A stretch of 53,154 nucleotides of DNA from Nostoc sp. NMS8 (GCF_017115045.1 NZ_JABXKK010000004.1:1-53154); one strand, 5' to 3'; shown: positions 28,244 through 40,000, counted from the stretch's first letter. Program-made: numbers and translations. The notes: generated by a model from the sequence alone, not told the origin.

Positions 28244-28834
28244 ATGTTGAAAATTTTAGAAACAACACCCAATCGACTTGTCATCAAGTCAGAAAGAAGA
28301 AATTTTGATACCAAGATGATAGCCCTTTTTATTTATGTTGCTATTTACTTTTTATTGATCTCTACATTCAAAAAATGGACAATATTTGGTCTGAGTCAGA
28401 AAGCGGTGGAATCAATATATCAGATCGTAGCTTATGCTCCGCTTTATTATTTTAGTTCCATAGCACTAATTATCTGTGTGTGCTTTCTATTCGCTATGAC
28501 GATTGTAGACTTCCATCTCCCAGTTATAACTATTATCTTTGACTGCAATAGTAATCTTTTAACAATCAAGTATACCTATCTGTTCTGGCATTATAAGAAA
28601 GACTATTTTCTCAATGAAATAGAATCAATTCAGTGGTTTTCAGAGACAATTTACGCAGGCTCATCGGGCATATTACCCGTTCAAGTTTTAAAACTCATTT
28701 GTAGGAAACCCGATGGCAAGACGCATCTAATACAGCTCTACAAGACTGTACATCCTGAACGACAAGAAATAAGTACTATAGTCGATATGATTCATCGATT
28801 CCTTCTAGGTCTTAGACAAAGCAACAAGAAATAA
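28244..28834 (+). CDS. Membrane protein of unknown function
   Basis: Start taken at ATG 28244 (MLKILETTPNRLVIK, 196 aa); a TTG at 28220 overlaps the regulator remnant and is less likely. Two hydrophobic segments (about 24-42 and 66-88 from this start) are followed by a beta-rich cytosolic part (VITIIFDCNSNLLTIKY, then VQVLKLICRKPDGKTHLIQL) resembling the PH-like tails of small cyanobacterial membrane proteins. No function recognised. Confidence 0.65.
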   Translation: MLKILETTPNRLVIKSERRNFDTKMIALFIYVAIYFLLISTFKKWTIFGLSQKAVESIYQIVAYAPLYYFSSIALIICVCFLFAMTIVDFHLPVITIIFDCNSNLLTIKYTYLFWHYKKDYFLNEIESIQWFSETIYAGSSGILPVQVLKLICRKPDGKTHLIQLYKTVHPERQEISTIVDMIHRFLLGLRQSNKK

Positions 28835-29111
28835 TGCAATGCACGAGATGGCTAGCGTGTTCGGTAGGTGCAGAAGGAATGTTGCGGCAAAGAGATGTCT
28901 TAACCGAACCGTATTACCCCCATAGTCTACGATTGCTCCCTTGGTCGGAGATGGGAGCAATTATCTGGCATATTGCAGCACCAAAGATGTTTTAAGTAAA
29001 TCGGTAGAGCGATTGAGCTAACTATCGTCAGTTTGATGGATGTCTTAAAGTGCAGAATCTGGTGAAATTGTTAGTCAAGAAAACGTCTAATTTAGAATTA
29101 GTAGAGTATTT
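28835..29111. other. Short intergenic region
   Basis: A 9-bp stem (ATTGCTCCC and GGGAGCAAT, about 28943-28972) lies after the membrane-protein gene but lacks a T-run. Nothing else recognisable. Confidence 0.4.
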
Positions 29112-29768
29112 ATGATACAAATACCAATCGTCCGTCAAATCCTATTAGATCCCCATAGGGGATTGCTACCATATCTTAGTGAAAAACTTCAAACACAGAG
29201 CTTTTCCCATTTTAAGGCCCAGTTTGGTTTTCATGTAGACGAGTATTGTACTCAAGTTATCTCTAATGATGATTCTCCAGAGATACAAACGAAACTTTTG
29301 TTCACTCTCAAGTTATCGATTGTTGTAGATAGCCAAACTGCCTCAGATCAGGCGACATTACACGCTCTTGAGTTTCAAGAATTGCTAGATGCACAAATTA
29401 TTAGATGGAGCCAGGACAACGAAAGATTGCTTAAACCAATCTCAGAAATAAAAGGAGCGCTTAGTCAACTATTAGAAATACCGTTCCACGGTGGTTATGT
29501 TCCAGGTTTTGAAATTACCAGGCAGTTTTATCTAATTTATAGTGCTGGTACTACAGGGTTAAGCCAATCAGAGGAGGCTGAATCTTCATTGCATAGTCCA
29601 GGGGAACGCACTCCCATTAGTGGACAGTACGAAGTAATCAATTCTAATGGAAAAGGCACAGGGCTAGAGGTAACATCAACTGCTGGAAATCCGCTTCCTC
29701 CAACGAGTGAATCTGACCAATCATATCGCTTAGTTGACCCAACAAAGCACAAAAACCCTAATAAGTAG
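29112..29768 (+). CDS. Hypothetical protein with a YjzC-like C-terminal domain
   Basis: A 218-aa protein. Residues 1-145 form an unrecognised alpha/beta region (PIVRQILLDPHRGLLPYLSE; PFHGGYVPGFEITRQFYLIY). The last 60 residues read HSPGERTPISGQYEVINSNG and later GNPLPPTSESDQSYRLVDPT, a pattern (GE-x-aP-SG-x-Y, G-x-x-x-PPT, Y-x-L) like the small YjzC-family proteins. The fusion suggests the small domain binds or stabilises something specific to this protein. Function unknown; it stands alone. Confidence 0.6.
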   Translation: MIQIPIVRQILLDPHRGLLPYLSEKLQTQSFSHFKAQFGFHVDEYCTQVISNDDSPEIQTKLLFTLKLSIVVDSQTASDQATLHALEFQELLDAQIIRWSQDNERLLKPISEIKGALSQLLEIPFHGGYVPGFEITRQFYLIYSAGTTGLSQSEEAESSLHSPGERTPISGQYEVINSNGKGTGLEVTSTAGNPLPPTSESDQSYRLVDPTKHKNPNK

Positions 29769-29898
29769 CAGTCGAAGCTTTGGCGTTCGGATTAACTATA
29801 GTTATGATGTAGCCACCATTCAAGCCTGATAATGGGGTAAGAGTATACTAGCTAAAATAAATCTGAGAGTAGACAATAAAAGTTAATAAACATCAAAA

Positions 29899-31302
29899 AT
29901 GCTTGAGAAAGAAGTTAACGTCAGAGATAGTTTTCACTCAAAACAGCCTGCGGGTGGCAGCGATCCGAATAGTTTTGATTATAAAGAGACATGGTATCCC
30001 ATTCATTACTTAGAGGACTTAGACAAATCAAAACCAACCCCTTTTACAGTGTTAGGAAGAGATATTGTAATCTGGTGGGATAAACTTGCTCAATCTTGGA
30101 GAAGCTTTGAAGACCAGTGTCCTCATCGTTTAGCACCGTTGTCTGAAGGCAGGATAAGTGACGATGGGCTTTTGGAATGTCCGTATCACGGTTGGGCTTT
30201 TTCTGGAGATGGAAATTGTCAAAGGATTCCTCAACAAGTCAAAGGTGGAACAGCAGAGATATCAAAACGCGCTTGTGTAGGATCATTACCAGTTATTGAA
30301 AAACAAGGACTACTGTTTGTATATGTTGGTGAATATGAAAATGCTGCCAAAACCGAAGTCCCAATAATTGAACCATTAGAAGAATCTCCAGAAGGATGGG
30401 TTGTAATTAATACATTTAGAGATGTACCTTATGATGCATTAACCCTATTAGAAAATATATTAGACCCTAGCCACATATCGTTTACACACCATAAAACGGT
30501 AGGAAATAGGGCAAATGCAGCACCTTTAGAACTTGAAGTGATTGAATCTGGGAAACATGGATTCAAAGGGATTTGGAAACAAGGTTTGAAACCAGGGCAA
30601 TCAGGAGAGTTATCTACAACCTTTGTCGCTCCAAGTTTAATGTGGCACGACATCAACTCCCAGCGCGGCAGAATTCTAACCGTTGTTTATGCTACACCCA
30701 TACGTAAAGGAGAATGTCGTATATTTGCACGTTTTCCTTTTAAGTTTCCTGGTAAACTTCCAGGTTGGTTTATTAAGCTCAGACCGCGTTGGTATTACCA
30801 CATTGGACAAAATGGTGTTTTAGAAGACGATCAAATTTTTCTCCACTATCAAGAAAGGTATCTTGAAGCTAAAGGAGGTAGCCCGAACTTTACCAAAGCC
30901 TTTTACCTCCCAACCAAAGCAGATAGTTTTGTATTTGAATTGCGTCAGTGGGTAAACCAATATAATGCTGAACCGTTTGGCAAAGAGACTTTTTCTCCCC
31001 CATTGGCAAAGTCAGTGCTGCTGGAGAGATATCATTCTCATACAGAAAAGTGTGCCAGTTGTAGCTCGGCGCTTTCTATTATTGAGCGATTGAGATTTGG
31101 GAGTGGAGTTGCAACAGTATTTACTTTGGCTTGGATTCCAATGCTTTTTTTATTTTTTCAGACAACATCAGTTGTAGTAGTTGTGATTGAAACTCTAGCT
31201 CCCTTAATCTTTGCACTAGCATGGATGGGACTAAGTAAGTTAGTTATTCAGTTTTATGATGGACGAAGCTTACCTCCACGAAACCGACCGGAAAAAAACT
31301 GA
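29899..31302 (+). CDS. Rieske oxygenase, pheophorbide a oxygenase-like
   Basis: A 467-aa protein. The [2Fe-2S] Rieske site is Cys74-x-His76 and Cys94-x2-His97. The mononuclear iron site is seen as Asn186-x2-Asp189 with His192 and His197 (NILDPSHISFTHH). A C-terminal CxxC (KCASCSS) and one or two membrane helices (about 395-440) match the PAO/TIC55/ACD1 branch. These enzymes hydroxylate or open tetrapyrroles and related lipophilic substrates at membranes using ferredoxin. An SDR gene starts 22 nt later and is probably its partner in a two-step oxidation. The substrate cannot be read from sequence. Confidence 0.9.
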   Translation: MLEKEVNVRDSFHSKQPAGGSDPNSFDYKETWYPIHYLEDLDKSKPTPFTVLGRDIVIWWDKLAQSWRSFEDQCPHRLAPLSEGRISDDGLLECPYHGWAFSGDGNCQRIPQQVKGGTAEISKRACVGSLPVIEKQGLLFVYVGEYENAAKTEVPIIEPLEESPEGWVVINTFRDVPYDALTLLENILDPSHISFTHHKTVGNRANAAPLELEVIESGKHGFKGIWKQGLKPGQSGELSTTFVAPSLMWHDINSQRGRILTVVYATPIRKGECRIFARFPFKFPGKLPGWFIKLRPRWYYHIGQNGVLEDDQIFLHYQERYLEAKGGSPNFTKAFYLPTKADSFVFELRQWVNQYNAEPFGKETFSPPLAKSVLLERYHSHTEKCASCSSALSIIERLRFGSGVATVFTLAWIPMLFLFFQTTSVVVVVIETLAPLIFALAWMGLSKLVIQFYDGRSLPPRNRPEKN

Positions 31303-31324
31303 AATCTAATAATACCAGAAAAAT

Positions 31325-32005
31325 ATGAGTAAGCTCATCTTAATTACAGGCATAAGTAAAGGTCTAGGTTATGCGATGACGGAGGGTTTTATTGAACAGG
31401 GACATACTGTTATTGGTTGTGCCCGTTCATCAGATGCAATCGATAAAATACGTCAAAAGTTTAGTGCGCCCAATGATTTCACATCTGTAGATGTGGCGAA
31501 TGAACAATTTGTAAAAAAATGGGCAATAGACGTACTTCAAAAATATTCACCGCCAGATATAGTGATAAATAATGCGGCAATTACTAATTACCCAGCACCT
31601 TTGTGGGAAATACCATCGGAAGAATTTTCTGATCTTATAGATATCAATATCAAAGGAGTAGCGAATATAATTCGCCATTTCGTACCAGCAATGGTGAAAA
31701 AGAAACGGGGTATTATTGTCAACTTTAGTTCTGGCTGGGGACGTTCGACTTCAGCTCAAGTTGCCCCATACTGCGCTTCCAAATGGGCAATAGAAGGATT
31801 AACTCGTTCTTTGGCACAAGAATTGCCAACTGGTATGGCAGCCATACCCCTCAATCCAGGGATTATTCATACAGATATGCTTTCTATTAGCTTTGGAGAA
31901 GAAGCTGCTAATTATACACCCGTGTCCGATTGGGTATTGAAAGCTGTTCCATTTATTCTCAATTTAAAACCTAAAGATAATGGGATTCCTTTGACTATAC
32001 ATTAA
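31325..32005 (+). CDS. Short-chain dehydrogenase/reductase
   Basis: A 226-aa protein. The cofactor loop TGISKGLG (residues 8-15), NNAA (about 87-90), an active-site Ser region (NFSSGWG) and YCASK are all present. The end (PKDNGIPLTIH) matches full-length relatives. Follows the Rieske oxygenase gene by 22 nt on the same strand, so an alcohol or ketone produced by that enzyme may be its substrate. Confidence 0.88.
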   Translation: MSKLILITGISKGLGYAMTEGFIEQGHTVIGCARSSDAIDKIRQKFSAPNDFTSVDVANEQFVKKWAIDVLQKYSPPDIVINNAAITNYPAPLWEIPSEEFSDLIDINIKGVANIIRHFVPAMVKKKRGIIVNFSSGWGRSTSAQVAPYCASKWAIEGLTRSLAQELPTGMAAIPLNPGIIHTDMLSISFGEEAANYTPVSDWVLKAVPFILNLKPKDNGIPLTIH

Positions 32006-32319
32006 AGAGTGAATCTGAATTGCGTAGGCGTAGCCCGTCGTAGACATCATTGCCCTGCGGTGCTGACAGTTGAATCATCGAAGAATTACGTGAATACTTA
32101 ACCGCATCGGTAGAGGGATAATCTGCCGACACAGCAATTAACCCAATTTTTATATCCTCGAAATAATTGCTCAATTGTCTTTTGGGTGTTGAAACAAAAA
32201 CCAAAACCATAAAGATCAAAATTTAAACATTGCTGTCCCCTTTTAATGCATCAAATTTTACATAAGTTGCTGAAGGGGAATACGAATAATAAACTCAGCA
32301 CCAACTCCGTACTTGACAT
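32006..32319. other. Intergenic region with interspersed repeat and a kinase-tail remnant
   Basis: A GCGTAGGCGTAGCCCG repeat lies at about 32021-32036, near-identical to one at 45397. From 32319 to 32258 on the minus strand a short frame, KYGVGAEFIIRIPLQQLM then stop, looks like the very end of a histidine-kinase ATPase domain (GxGxEF-type). Its upstream part is lost at the left side of the ISAs1 element. Confidence 0.45.
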
Positions 32320-32381
32320 CAGAGCAAGATAAGTGAGATGACTTCCATACTGTCGTCAAAAAACTCAAGGAATAAAGCTTT

Positions 32382-33716
32382 ATGTCTGAGGGGTTTGAAA
32401 CTAAATCGGCTCTTGCCAAGGAAAGTTCTCGTCTAGAGCAAAAGTCTACAAAAATAGCATCCATTGGAGCTATTCAACAGAGTTTAGTGGAGCATTTCTC
32501 TGACATCAAAGACCCAAGAGTAGAGCGAACCAAAAAACATCAACTCACAGACATTCTGGTAATCGCAATTCTTGCAGTTATAGCCGGAGCGCAAGGATGG
32601 GAAGATATTGAGAATTATGGTATTAGTAAACAAATATGGTTAGAAGAATTTTTGGCATTACCACACGGAATTCCAGACGCTCGAAGACTCGCTACCGCTT
32701 CGCTATCAGATGATACCTTCCGACGCATATTTGAGTTGATTGACCCAGAAGCATTGAATCGATGCTTTTTCAGATGGGTAAAAACCCTTGTGACTAAAAT
32801 GGGAGGAGAAATTATACCCATAGATGGTAAGACGATTAGAGGTTCCTATGACCGAAATCAAAGCAAGTCGGCACTCCATGTAATTACTGCTTGGGCTAGC
32901 CAAAAAAGCCTAGTTTTGGCACAGATGAAAGTAGAAGATAAATCCAATGAGATTACTGCTATTCCTGCATTATTAGAGTTATTAGATATCGCTGGCTCCA
33001 TTATCACTATTGATGCAATGGGGACACAAACCGAAATTGCCAAACAGATTATTGCTAAAAAAGGTGATTATGTTCTGGCACTTAAAGCTAATCATCCCAC
33101 CCTCTGTTCTCAAGTGACCGAATGGTTTGAAATCGCTCTTGCTAATAATTTTTCGCGAATTGATGTCAGTTATGATAAACGTCTTGAAAAAGCGAAAAGT
33201 TTGTGGGGAAGGTTTCCTTCCACAAAACTTTTCAAGACAGCACATCATCGCACCGAAATTCGTGAAGTTTGGACTGTACCCGTTGCTGCGATTGGTGAGC
33301 TTTATCAACCTAAATTATGGGCAGGATTACAAACGCTGGTTATGGTCGTCCGTGTGCGTCATCTTTGGAATAAAACTACCCGTGAGGTTCAATTTTATCT
33401 CACCTCTTTAAACAGCGATGCTCAATTTATTGGTCGAGCTATCCGCAAACATTGGGGTATTGAAAATGAGGCTCATTGGACACTTGATTGTACTTTTGCA
33501 GAAGATGCTTGTCGCATTCGTTCTTTCCACAGCCCGCAAAATTTTGCTCTTTTAAGACGTATTGCTCTCAATGCTCTCAACCGTGAACAGACCTACAAAC
33601 GTAGTCTCCGTCAAAAAATGAAACGCACTGCTATGGATAATAATTATATGATTCAGGTTCTCAGTTGTTTCATTGACCATAGATTAGATTGTTCTGATTC
33701 CTTGTGTCAAGCCTGA
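32382..33716 (+). CDS. ISAs1-family transposase with two in-frame repeat insertions
   Basis: A 444-aa DDE transposase. The N-terminal domain (SDIKDPRVERTKKHQLTDIL), the catalytic region (PIDGKTIRGS; ITIDAMGTQ) and the C-terminal HWGIENEAHWTLD are all present. Two stretches are not expected in the family. One is ARRLATASLS after GIPD, encoded by a repeat-like stretch at about 32677-32707. The other is KSLWGRFPSTKLFKTA before HHRTEIREVW, encoded by a palindrome at 33181-33238. The frame stays open across both. Whether the enzyme still works is unclear. Confidence 0.9.
   Translation: MSEGFETKSALAKESSRLEQKSTKIASIGAIQQSLVEHFSDIKDPRVERTKKHQLTDILVIAILAVIAGAQGWEDIENYGISKQIWLEEFLALPHGIPDARRLATASLSDDTFRRIFELIDPEALNRCFFRWVKTLVTKMGGEIIPIDGKTIRGSYDRNQSKSALHVITAWASQKSLVLAQMKVEDKSNEITAIPALLELLDIAGSIITIDAMGTQTEIAKQIIAKKGDYVLALKANHPTLCSQVTEWFEIALANNFSRIDVSYDKRLEKAKSLWGRFPSTKLFKTAHHRTEIREVWTVPVAAIGELYQPKLWAGLQTLVMVVRVRHLWNKTTREVQFYLTSLNSDAQFIGRAIRKHWGIENEAHWTLDCTFAEDACRIRSFHSPQNFALLRRIALNALNREQTYKRSLRQKMKRTAMDNNYMIQVLSCFIDHRLDCSDSLCQA
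33181..33238. repeat. Palindromic repeat inside the transposase gene
   Basis: The arms GTCTTGAAAA...AGTTTGTGGGGAAGG and CCTTCCACAAAACTTTTCAAGAC are inverted copies with one short bulge, around a TTT loop. Flanking protein sequence matches ISAs1 relatives on both sides, so the palindrome seems to be inserted. Confidence 0.65.
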
Positions 33717-33795
33717 TTGAGATGCTCTTACCCTGACCCATAGTTTTCCATATCCTCCCATCCCCTACCTCCAGCGATCGCCGAAATATTCGGGC

Positions 33796-33912
33796 ATGCT
33801 AGAGGAATCAGTGCAGAACTTTTTAGAGCCGATGGATAAGCTAAATCGACCTTATTTAAACGCTTTGGAAGAAAAAGTGTTGAATGTTTTGAAGTCGGAA
33901 ATTAAAGTTTAG
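33796..33912 (+). pseudogene. C-terminal scrap of the 15363-type protein family
   Basis: Thirty-eight codons reading MLEESVQNFLEPMDKLNRPY and LNALEEKVLNVLKSE. This resembles the C-terminal segment (LNRPYLTPLEEKLL) that the gene at 15363-16154 appears to lack. The rest of the gene is absent. The scrap lies between the ISAs1 element and the giant kinase gene. Confidence 0.5.
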
Positions 33913-34004
33913 TTATCAATCTCTTATTTCATAAAACTTATTCTCGATGGGAGCAAACAGCAAGTAATTATTCTCAGAATAAGAATTGCTGTATAGTTTG
34001 AGGT

Positions 34005-37000
34005 ATGCCAGATCATACTCTCAAGAGTTACTCCATGATTGCTCTACCTGGTATTGCCATTCAAAACAAGATATATGAAAGTTCTAACTCTCTAGTGTAT
34101 CGAGGCATGAGAGACGATGGAGTAGGGATCGTCGTAAAAATGCTAAAGCTTGATTATCCTTCTCCCCAAGAACTGACTCGCTACAGACAGGAATATAAAA
34201 TTACCCGTTCGCTCAACTTGGAAGGAGTCATCAAAGCATACAGCCAGCAGGACTATCAACGCACTCTGGTGATTCTCTTAGAAGATTTTGGGGGAGAGTC
34301 CCTAGAGAAATGGATATACAAGCGCCCAGATATCTTTTGCCCTATACCTTTATCGACTTTTCTAAATCTTGCGATCGCTGTTTGCGACATTCTGGGCAGA
34401 ATCCATGCAGCCAATGTAATTCATAAAGATATCAATCCTGGAAATATAGTCCTCAATCTGGATACTGGCGTTATCAAAATTGTTGACTTTGGAATTGCCA
34501 CCCAATTTAACCGCACGAATCCGACTTTCAAGAACCCTCATGTTTTAGAAGGAACCCTCGCCTACCTGTCTCCAGAGCAAACCGGGCGGATGAACCGTTT
34601 GCTCGATTACCGGACTGATTTCTACTCGCTGGGCGTGACATTTTACGAACTGCTCACCGGACAACTACCATTTCTCACCACAGACGTGCTGGAGCTAGTC
34701 CATTGTCATATTGCCAAACATCCTATTCCGCCTAATGAAATAAATACAACGATTCCCAAGCCAGTTTCAGATATCATTCTCAAACTAATGGCGAAAAATG
34801 CTGAAAATCGCTATCAAAGTGCCTGGGGCATCAAAGCGGATTTAGAAATCTGTGCTGAACAATTAGAAGAAATCGGTCAAATCTCTAGCATTCAACTGGC
34901 GCTTCAAGACGTTTGCGATCGATTTCAAATTCCCCAAAAACTGTATGGACGGGATAAAGAAGTTGCAATGTTACTGGCGGCGTTCGTTCGCGTAGCGTGT
35001 CCAGAGTCAAATCCCGTTGCTGCTTTACCAAATAATTCAGAAACAACTTCACAAACCCAACAAACGGGCAACCCAAAATTCCAAGTTGAAATGATGTTGG
35101 TATCTGGTTACGCTGGCATTGGCAAATCAGCGTTAGTGCAGGAAATTTATAAACCAATCATCCAGAAGCGTGGCTATTTTATCTCTGGTAAATTCGATCA
35201 ATTTCAGCGCAATATTCCCTACAGTGCGATCGCGGTTGCCCTGCAAAAATTGGTACAGCAATTACTTAGTGAGCCTGACGAGTATGTGCAACAGTGGCGA
35301 TCGCACCTTCTAACAGCTCTAGGAAGCAACGGACAAATCATCATTGATGTGATCCCGGAAGTTGAATTGATTATTGGCAAGCAGCCGCCTGTACCGTCCG
35401 TTGGCGCAACAGAAGCTCAAAATCGCTTTCATCGGATTTTTGGGCAATTTGTGCGGGTGTTTTGTTCAAAAAAACATCCCCTGGTGATATTCTTAGATGA
35501 TTTGCAATGGATAGACTCAGCAACGCTGAGTTTAATTGAGTTGATGCTGCTGGATGAGCAAGCTCAATCACTATTTTTGATTGGAGCTTATCGAGATAAT
35601 GAAGTGAAGCCAACGCATCCATTAGCATTAATGCTTGAGAGACTGCGAAAACAAGGGGTAGTACTTCAGGAAATTACCCTAACACCATTAACGCTTGAGC
35701 CGTTGAGTCAGTTAATTGCCGAGACGCTGCATCGGAATGCAGACATCGTTCGTCCCTTAGCTGAGTTAGTTTTGCGTAAAACTGAGGGCAATCCGTTCTT
35801 TGTCAATGAATTTTTGAGAATGCTGTATAGCGAAAATCTGCTGACATTTGATGTTGAACACTTATGCTGGCAATGGAACATAGCTGATATTCAAGCCCAG
35901 GATATTACCGATAATGTGGTGGAGTTGCTACTGATCCAATTAAATAAATTACCAGAAAACACACAGCAAATTCTCCAGTTAGCAGCTTGTATTGGTGCTG
36001 AATTTAATTTAGATACTCTATCGATTGTTTGCGATAAACCACCTGAAACGGTTTTTCGAGATTTACTAGCAGCTATACAAGTTGGATTAATTCAACCACT
36101 ATCTGAATTAGATGAAAACTTGTTAATTCAAGAGTATAAGTTCTTGCACGATCGCGTCCAGCAAGCAGCATATATCTTAATAGATGAGTCGCAAAAACAA
36201 ATTGTTCATTTACAAATCGGTCGTAATCTACTAGAAAAGACCTCGCTAGAGCGAATATCAGAGTGGCTGTTTGAAATTGTCGATCATCTTAATCATGGGA
36301 TTGAGCTGATTACCAATCAACCCGAACGAAATGAAATTGCTAAATTAAATTTAATAGCAGGTCAGAAAGCGAAAGCTGCGATCGCTTATGAGACGGCAAA
36401 AAACTATTTAGCGACAGGCAGAGTATGGCTAGAAGCCTCTAGCTGGCAAACAAACTATGACCTGACTTTAGAGTTATATCTACAAACAATAGAAGTTGCG
36501 TTCCTTTGTGGCGATTTTGAAGATGTAGAAAGATGGGCTGGAGCCGTTTTACAAGAGGCTAAAACAGTTCTCGACAGCGTGAAAATTTACGATATCAAAA
36601 TTCAAACATACATCGCTCAGAACCAGCTATTAGATGCGATCAATACAGCATTGCAAGCTTTGCAGCAATTGGGAATTAGTTTTTTGCAACATCCAAGTCA
36701 GTCAGATGTTCAGCTTGAACTAGATGCGATCAAATCTCTAATTAGAGAGAAGTCAATCGATGACTTAATCTGTTTGCCGGAAATGAGTGAGCCAGATAAA
36801 TTAGCAGCGATGCGAATCCTGGCAGGCATCACGATTACTGCCAAAATTGCGACTCCTAATTTACTGTTGCTACTTACATCTAAACAAGTCAACTTATCCA
36901 CCCAGTATGGCAATGCATTTGTGTCTCCCTTTTCCTATGCCATCCTTGGGTTAATTCTTTGTGAAATGATCGGAGATATCGAGTCTGGCTACAAGTTTGG

Positions 37001-40000
37001 ACAGCTTGCTCTCAGGCTGTTGTCACAGCCGAATACCCATTCACTCAGAGCTAGAACATTGTTCACGGTGCATGAGTTTATTTTTCATTGGAAAGAGCAT
37101 GTTAAAGAATCACTAAAGCCATTACTGGAAGCCTATCAAATTGGTCTAGAAACTGGGGATTTAGAGTTTGCCGCGTATTGTATTCATTGTTATTGCTTTC
37201 AATTCTATGCTGTTGGGAAAGAACTCGTGGAGGCTGAACGCGAGATGGCTATGTGCAATGAAGCAATCCGTCGAATCAAACAGAAAACGGTACTAACTTG
37301 GAATCAAATATTTCATCAGGCGATCGCAAATTTAATGGGTTGTTCGGTCAATCCAACTCGTTTAGTTGGTAAATTCTACAATGAGGAGAGTGGATTGCCC
37401 CAACATGAAGCGGTAAATGATGGAACAGCCATTTTTAATGTCCATTTTAATAAACTTTTCCTGTTCTATCTTTTTTCTAAGTATGCTCAGGCAGTTGAAA
37501 ATTCAGCGATCGCAGAGCGCTATTTCATCCCAATAATGGGTACGACTCTTGGGCCTTTTTATTACTTTTATGATGCTCTAGCAAGACTTGCAACATATCC
37601 TGAAAGCAGCATTGAGACACAGCAAGAAATCCTTAAAAAAGTTGTCCTAAGCCAGGAAAAAATGAAGCACTGGGCACATCATGCGCCAATGAATTATTTG
37701 CATAAATATCACTTGGTGCAAGCCGAAACGGCACGGGTTTTAGGTCAGTTGCTGGAGGCAGAAGAATTCTATGAACAAGCTATTCAAGGGGCTAGAGACA
37801 ATGAGTATCTTCAAGAAGAAGCATTAGCCTATGAATTAGCTGCTAAGTTTTATCTAGAACGGGGTCGGGAGAAGTTTGCCCAGCTCTACATAAAGGAAGC
37901 GCACTACTGCTATGAACGGTGGGGAGCAATTGCAAAGGTTAAAGATTTAGAAACTTGCTATCCACACTTCTTTCCTCAGTTGTCAAATGCAACTTACACG
38001 CCAATCCGCACTATTGCTGGAACTACTTCTAATAGCTCACTTATTGCTTTCGATTTAGTCGCAGTGATGAAAGCATCACAGGCGATTTCTCGTGAAATTG
38101 AACTCGATCAGTTACTTCATTCGCTGATGCAGATTCTAATCGAGAATGCAGGTGCACAAACCGGATATTTGATTCTAGAAAACTCAGGCGAATGGGTGAT
38201 TGAGGCTGCTTGCGAACTCAATGATGGTGAGCATGTCTGTGCTATGCGAGTGCTACAATCTATTTCAATAGCAAATCGCTTATCGGAATCAATTGTTCAG
38301 TACGTGATCCGAACGCATGAATCGGTCATCCTCAATAATGCGGCTCGTGAAGGTACTTTCATTAATGATCCCTACATTCAACACCATCAAACTCAATCAG
38401 TCTTTTGTTTACCGCTGCTCAATCAAAGCAAGCTCATCGGTGTGTTGTATCTAGAAAATCAGTTGGCAACTGGGGCATTTACACCGGAGCGATCGCAACT
38501 TCTGAATCTATTATCTACCCATGCAGCGATCGCGATCGAAAATGCCAAACTCTACTCGAAACTACGCGACGGCAAAAGTCAGATAAATCAATTTTTAGAA
38601 GCGGTTCAAGTGGGAATTGGGGTCTTAGATGCGACTGGTCGCCCTTACTATGTCAATAAACGAGGCATTCAGCTACTAGGCAAAGGCGTTGATCCTACCG
38701 CGACACCAAATCATCTTGCAGAGGTTTATCAAGTTTACCTGGCTGGAACGGATCAAAACTGTTCCCCTGAGGACATGCCAATCGTCCGAGCGTTAAAAGG
38801 CGAACGTACAAGAACGGATAATTTAGAGATTCATCAAGGCGAGACTATTATTCCCATTGAGGCATGGGGAACGCCAGTCTTTGATGAACAGGGCAAGGTA
38901 GCTTATGCGATTGTAGCCTTTCAAGACATCACTCAGCGCAAACAAGCAGAGAAACTTTTAGCCGACTATAACCAAACCTTAGAACAGCAAATCACTGAGC
39001 GGACTTTGCTGCTTTCACTGGAAATTGAAGAGCGCCAAAGAGTGGAGAATGCCTTGCGACAAAGTGAAGAGCAACGCAGGCTGACGATGGACTTCACGCA
39101 CATCGGTAGTTGCAACTGGAATATTATGGAGAACAAAATAGATTGGAACGACAATTATGCTCGATTGCTGGGGTTAGTTCCCAATGAGGTTGAGAGTAGC
39201 TATCAGGTATGGCGCGATCGCGTTGATTCAGAAGACATTCATCGGGTTGAGCAAGCTATTACAACAGCTCTAGCAACTCATACTGATTTTGAAGCTGAAT
39301 ATCGAGTCATTCATCCAGATGGCAGTATTCATTGGTTGGTAGGTCGGGGTCGAGGCATTTATGACACAGCCGGAGTGCCTGTGCGGATGCTAGGAATAAT
39401 TCTTGACATTAGCGAACAGCGAAATGCTGCACTGCGTGAACGCAAACGTGCTGAACAAGCTTCCATTCTGGAAGAACGCAACCGGATGGCGCGAGAAATT
39501 CATGATACACTGGCTCAATCCTTCACAGGTATTCTACTTCAGGTGGGAGCAGCAACACAAGTGCTGGCGGATGACCCAGAAGCAATCCAAGTACATCTGG
39601 AAATGATTGAGGAACTAGCACGCGCTGGGCTAGCAGGGGCAAGGCGATCCGTATCAGCACTCCGTCCGAGGCTACTAGAAGAAGGTAATTTAGAGAATGC
39701 CCTGCATCGGATTGTGGCTCAAATGCGCTCGACGAGCGACACGGCTCTGATTTGCGAAACTCATGGTATAGCCTATTCCTTACCAACTGAAGTGGAGAAT
39801 AACTTACTCAGAATTGGGCAGGAAGCATTAACCAATGCGATTAAATACGCAAGTGCTGGCGAAATTCGGGTTGAGTTAATGTATAATAGGACACAGTGTA
39901 TTCTACGGGTTAAAGACGATGGTAGGGGCTTTGGAGTAGGTAGCATTCCTTTAAGCGGTGGGTTTGGCTTATTAGGAATGAGCGAACGAGCAGAGCGCAT

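Larger units (their letters stand above)
32320..33735 (+). mobile_element. ISAs1-family insertion sequence (boundaries tentative)
   Basis: Encloses the ISAs1 transposase. Candidate ends are CAGAGCAAGA at 32320-32329 and, inverted, CAGGGTAAGA ending at 33735; eight of ten bases agree. No target-site duplication is visible, so the ends may be misplaced or a past rearrangement removed it. A histidine-kinase scrap lies to the left and another gene scrap to the right. Confidence 0.5.
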
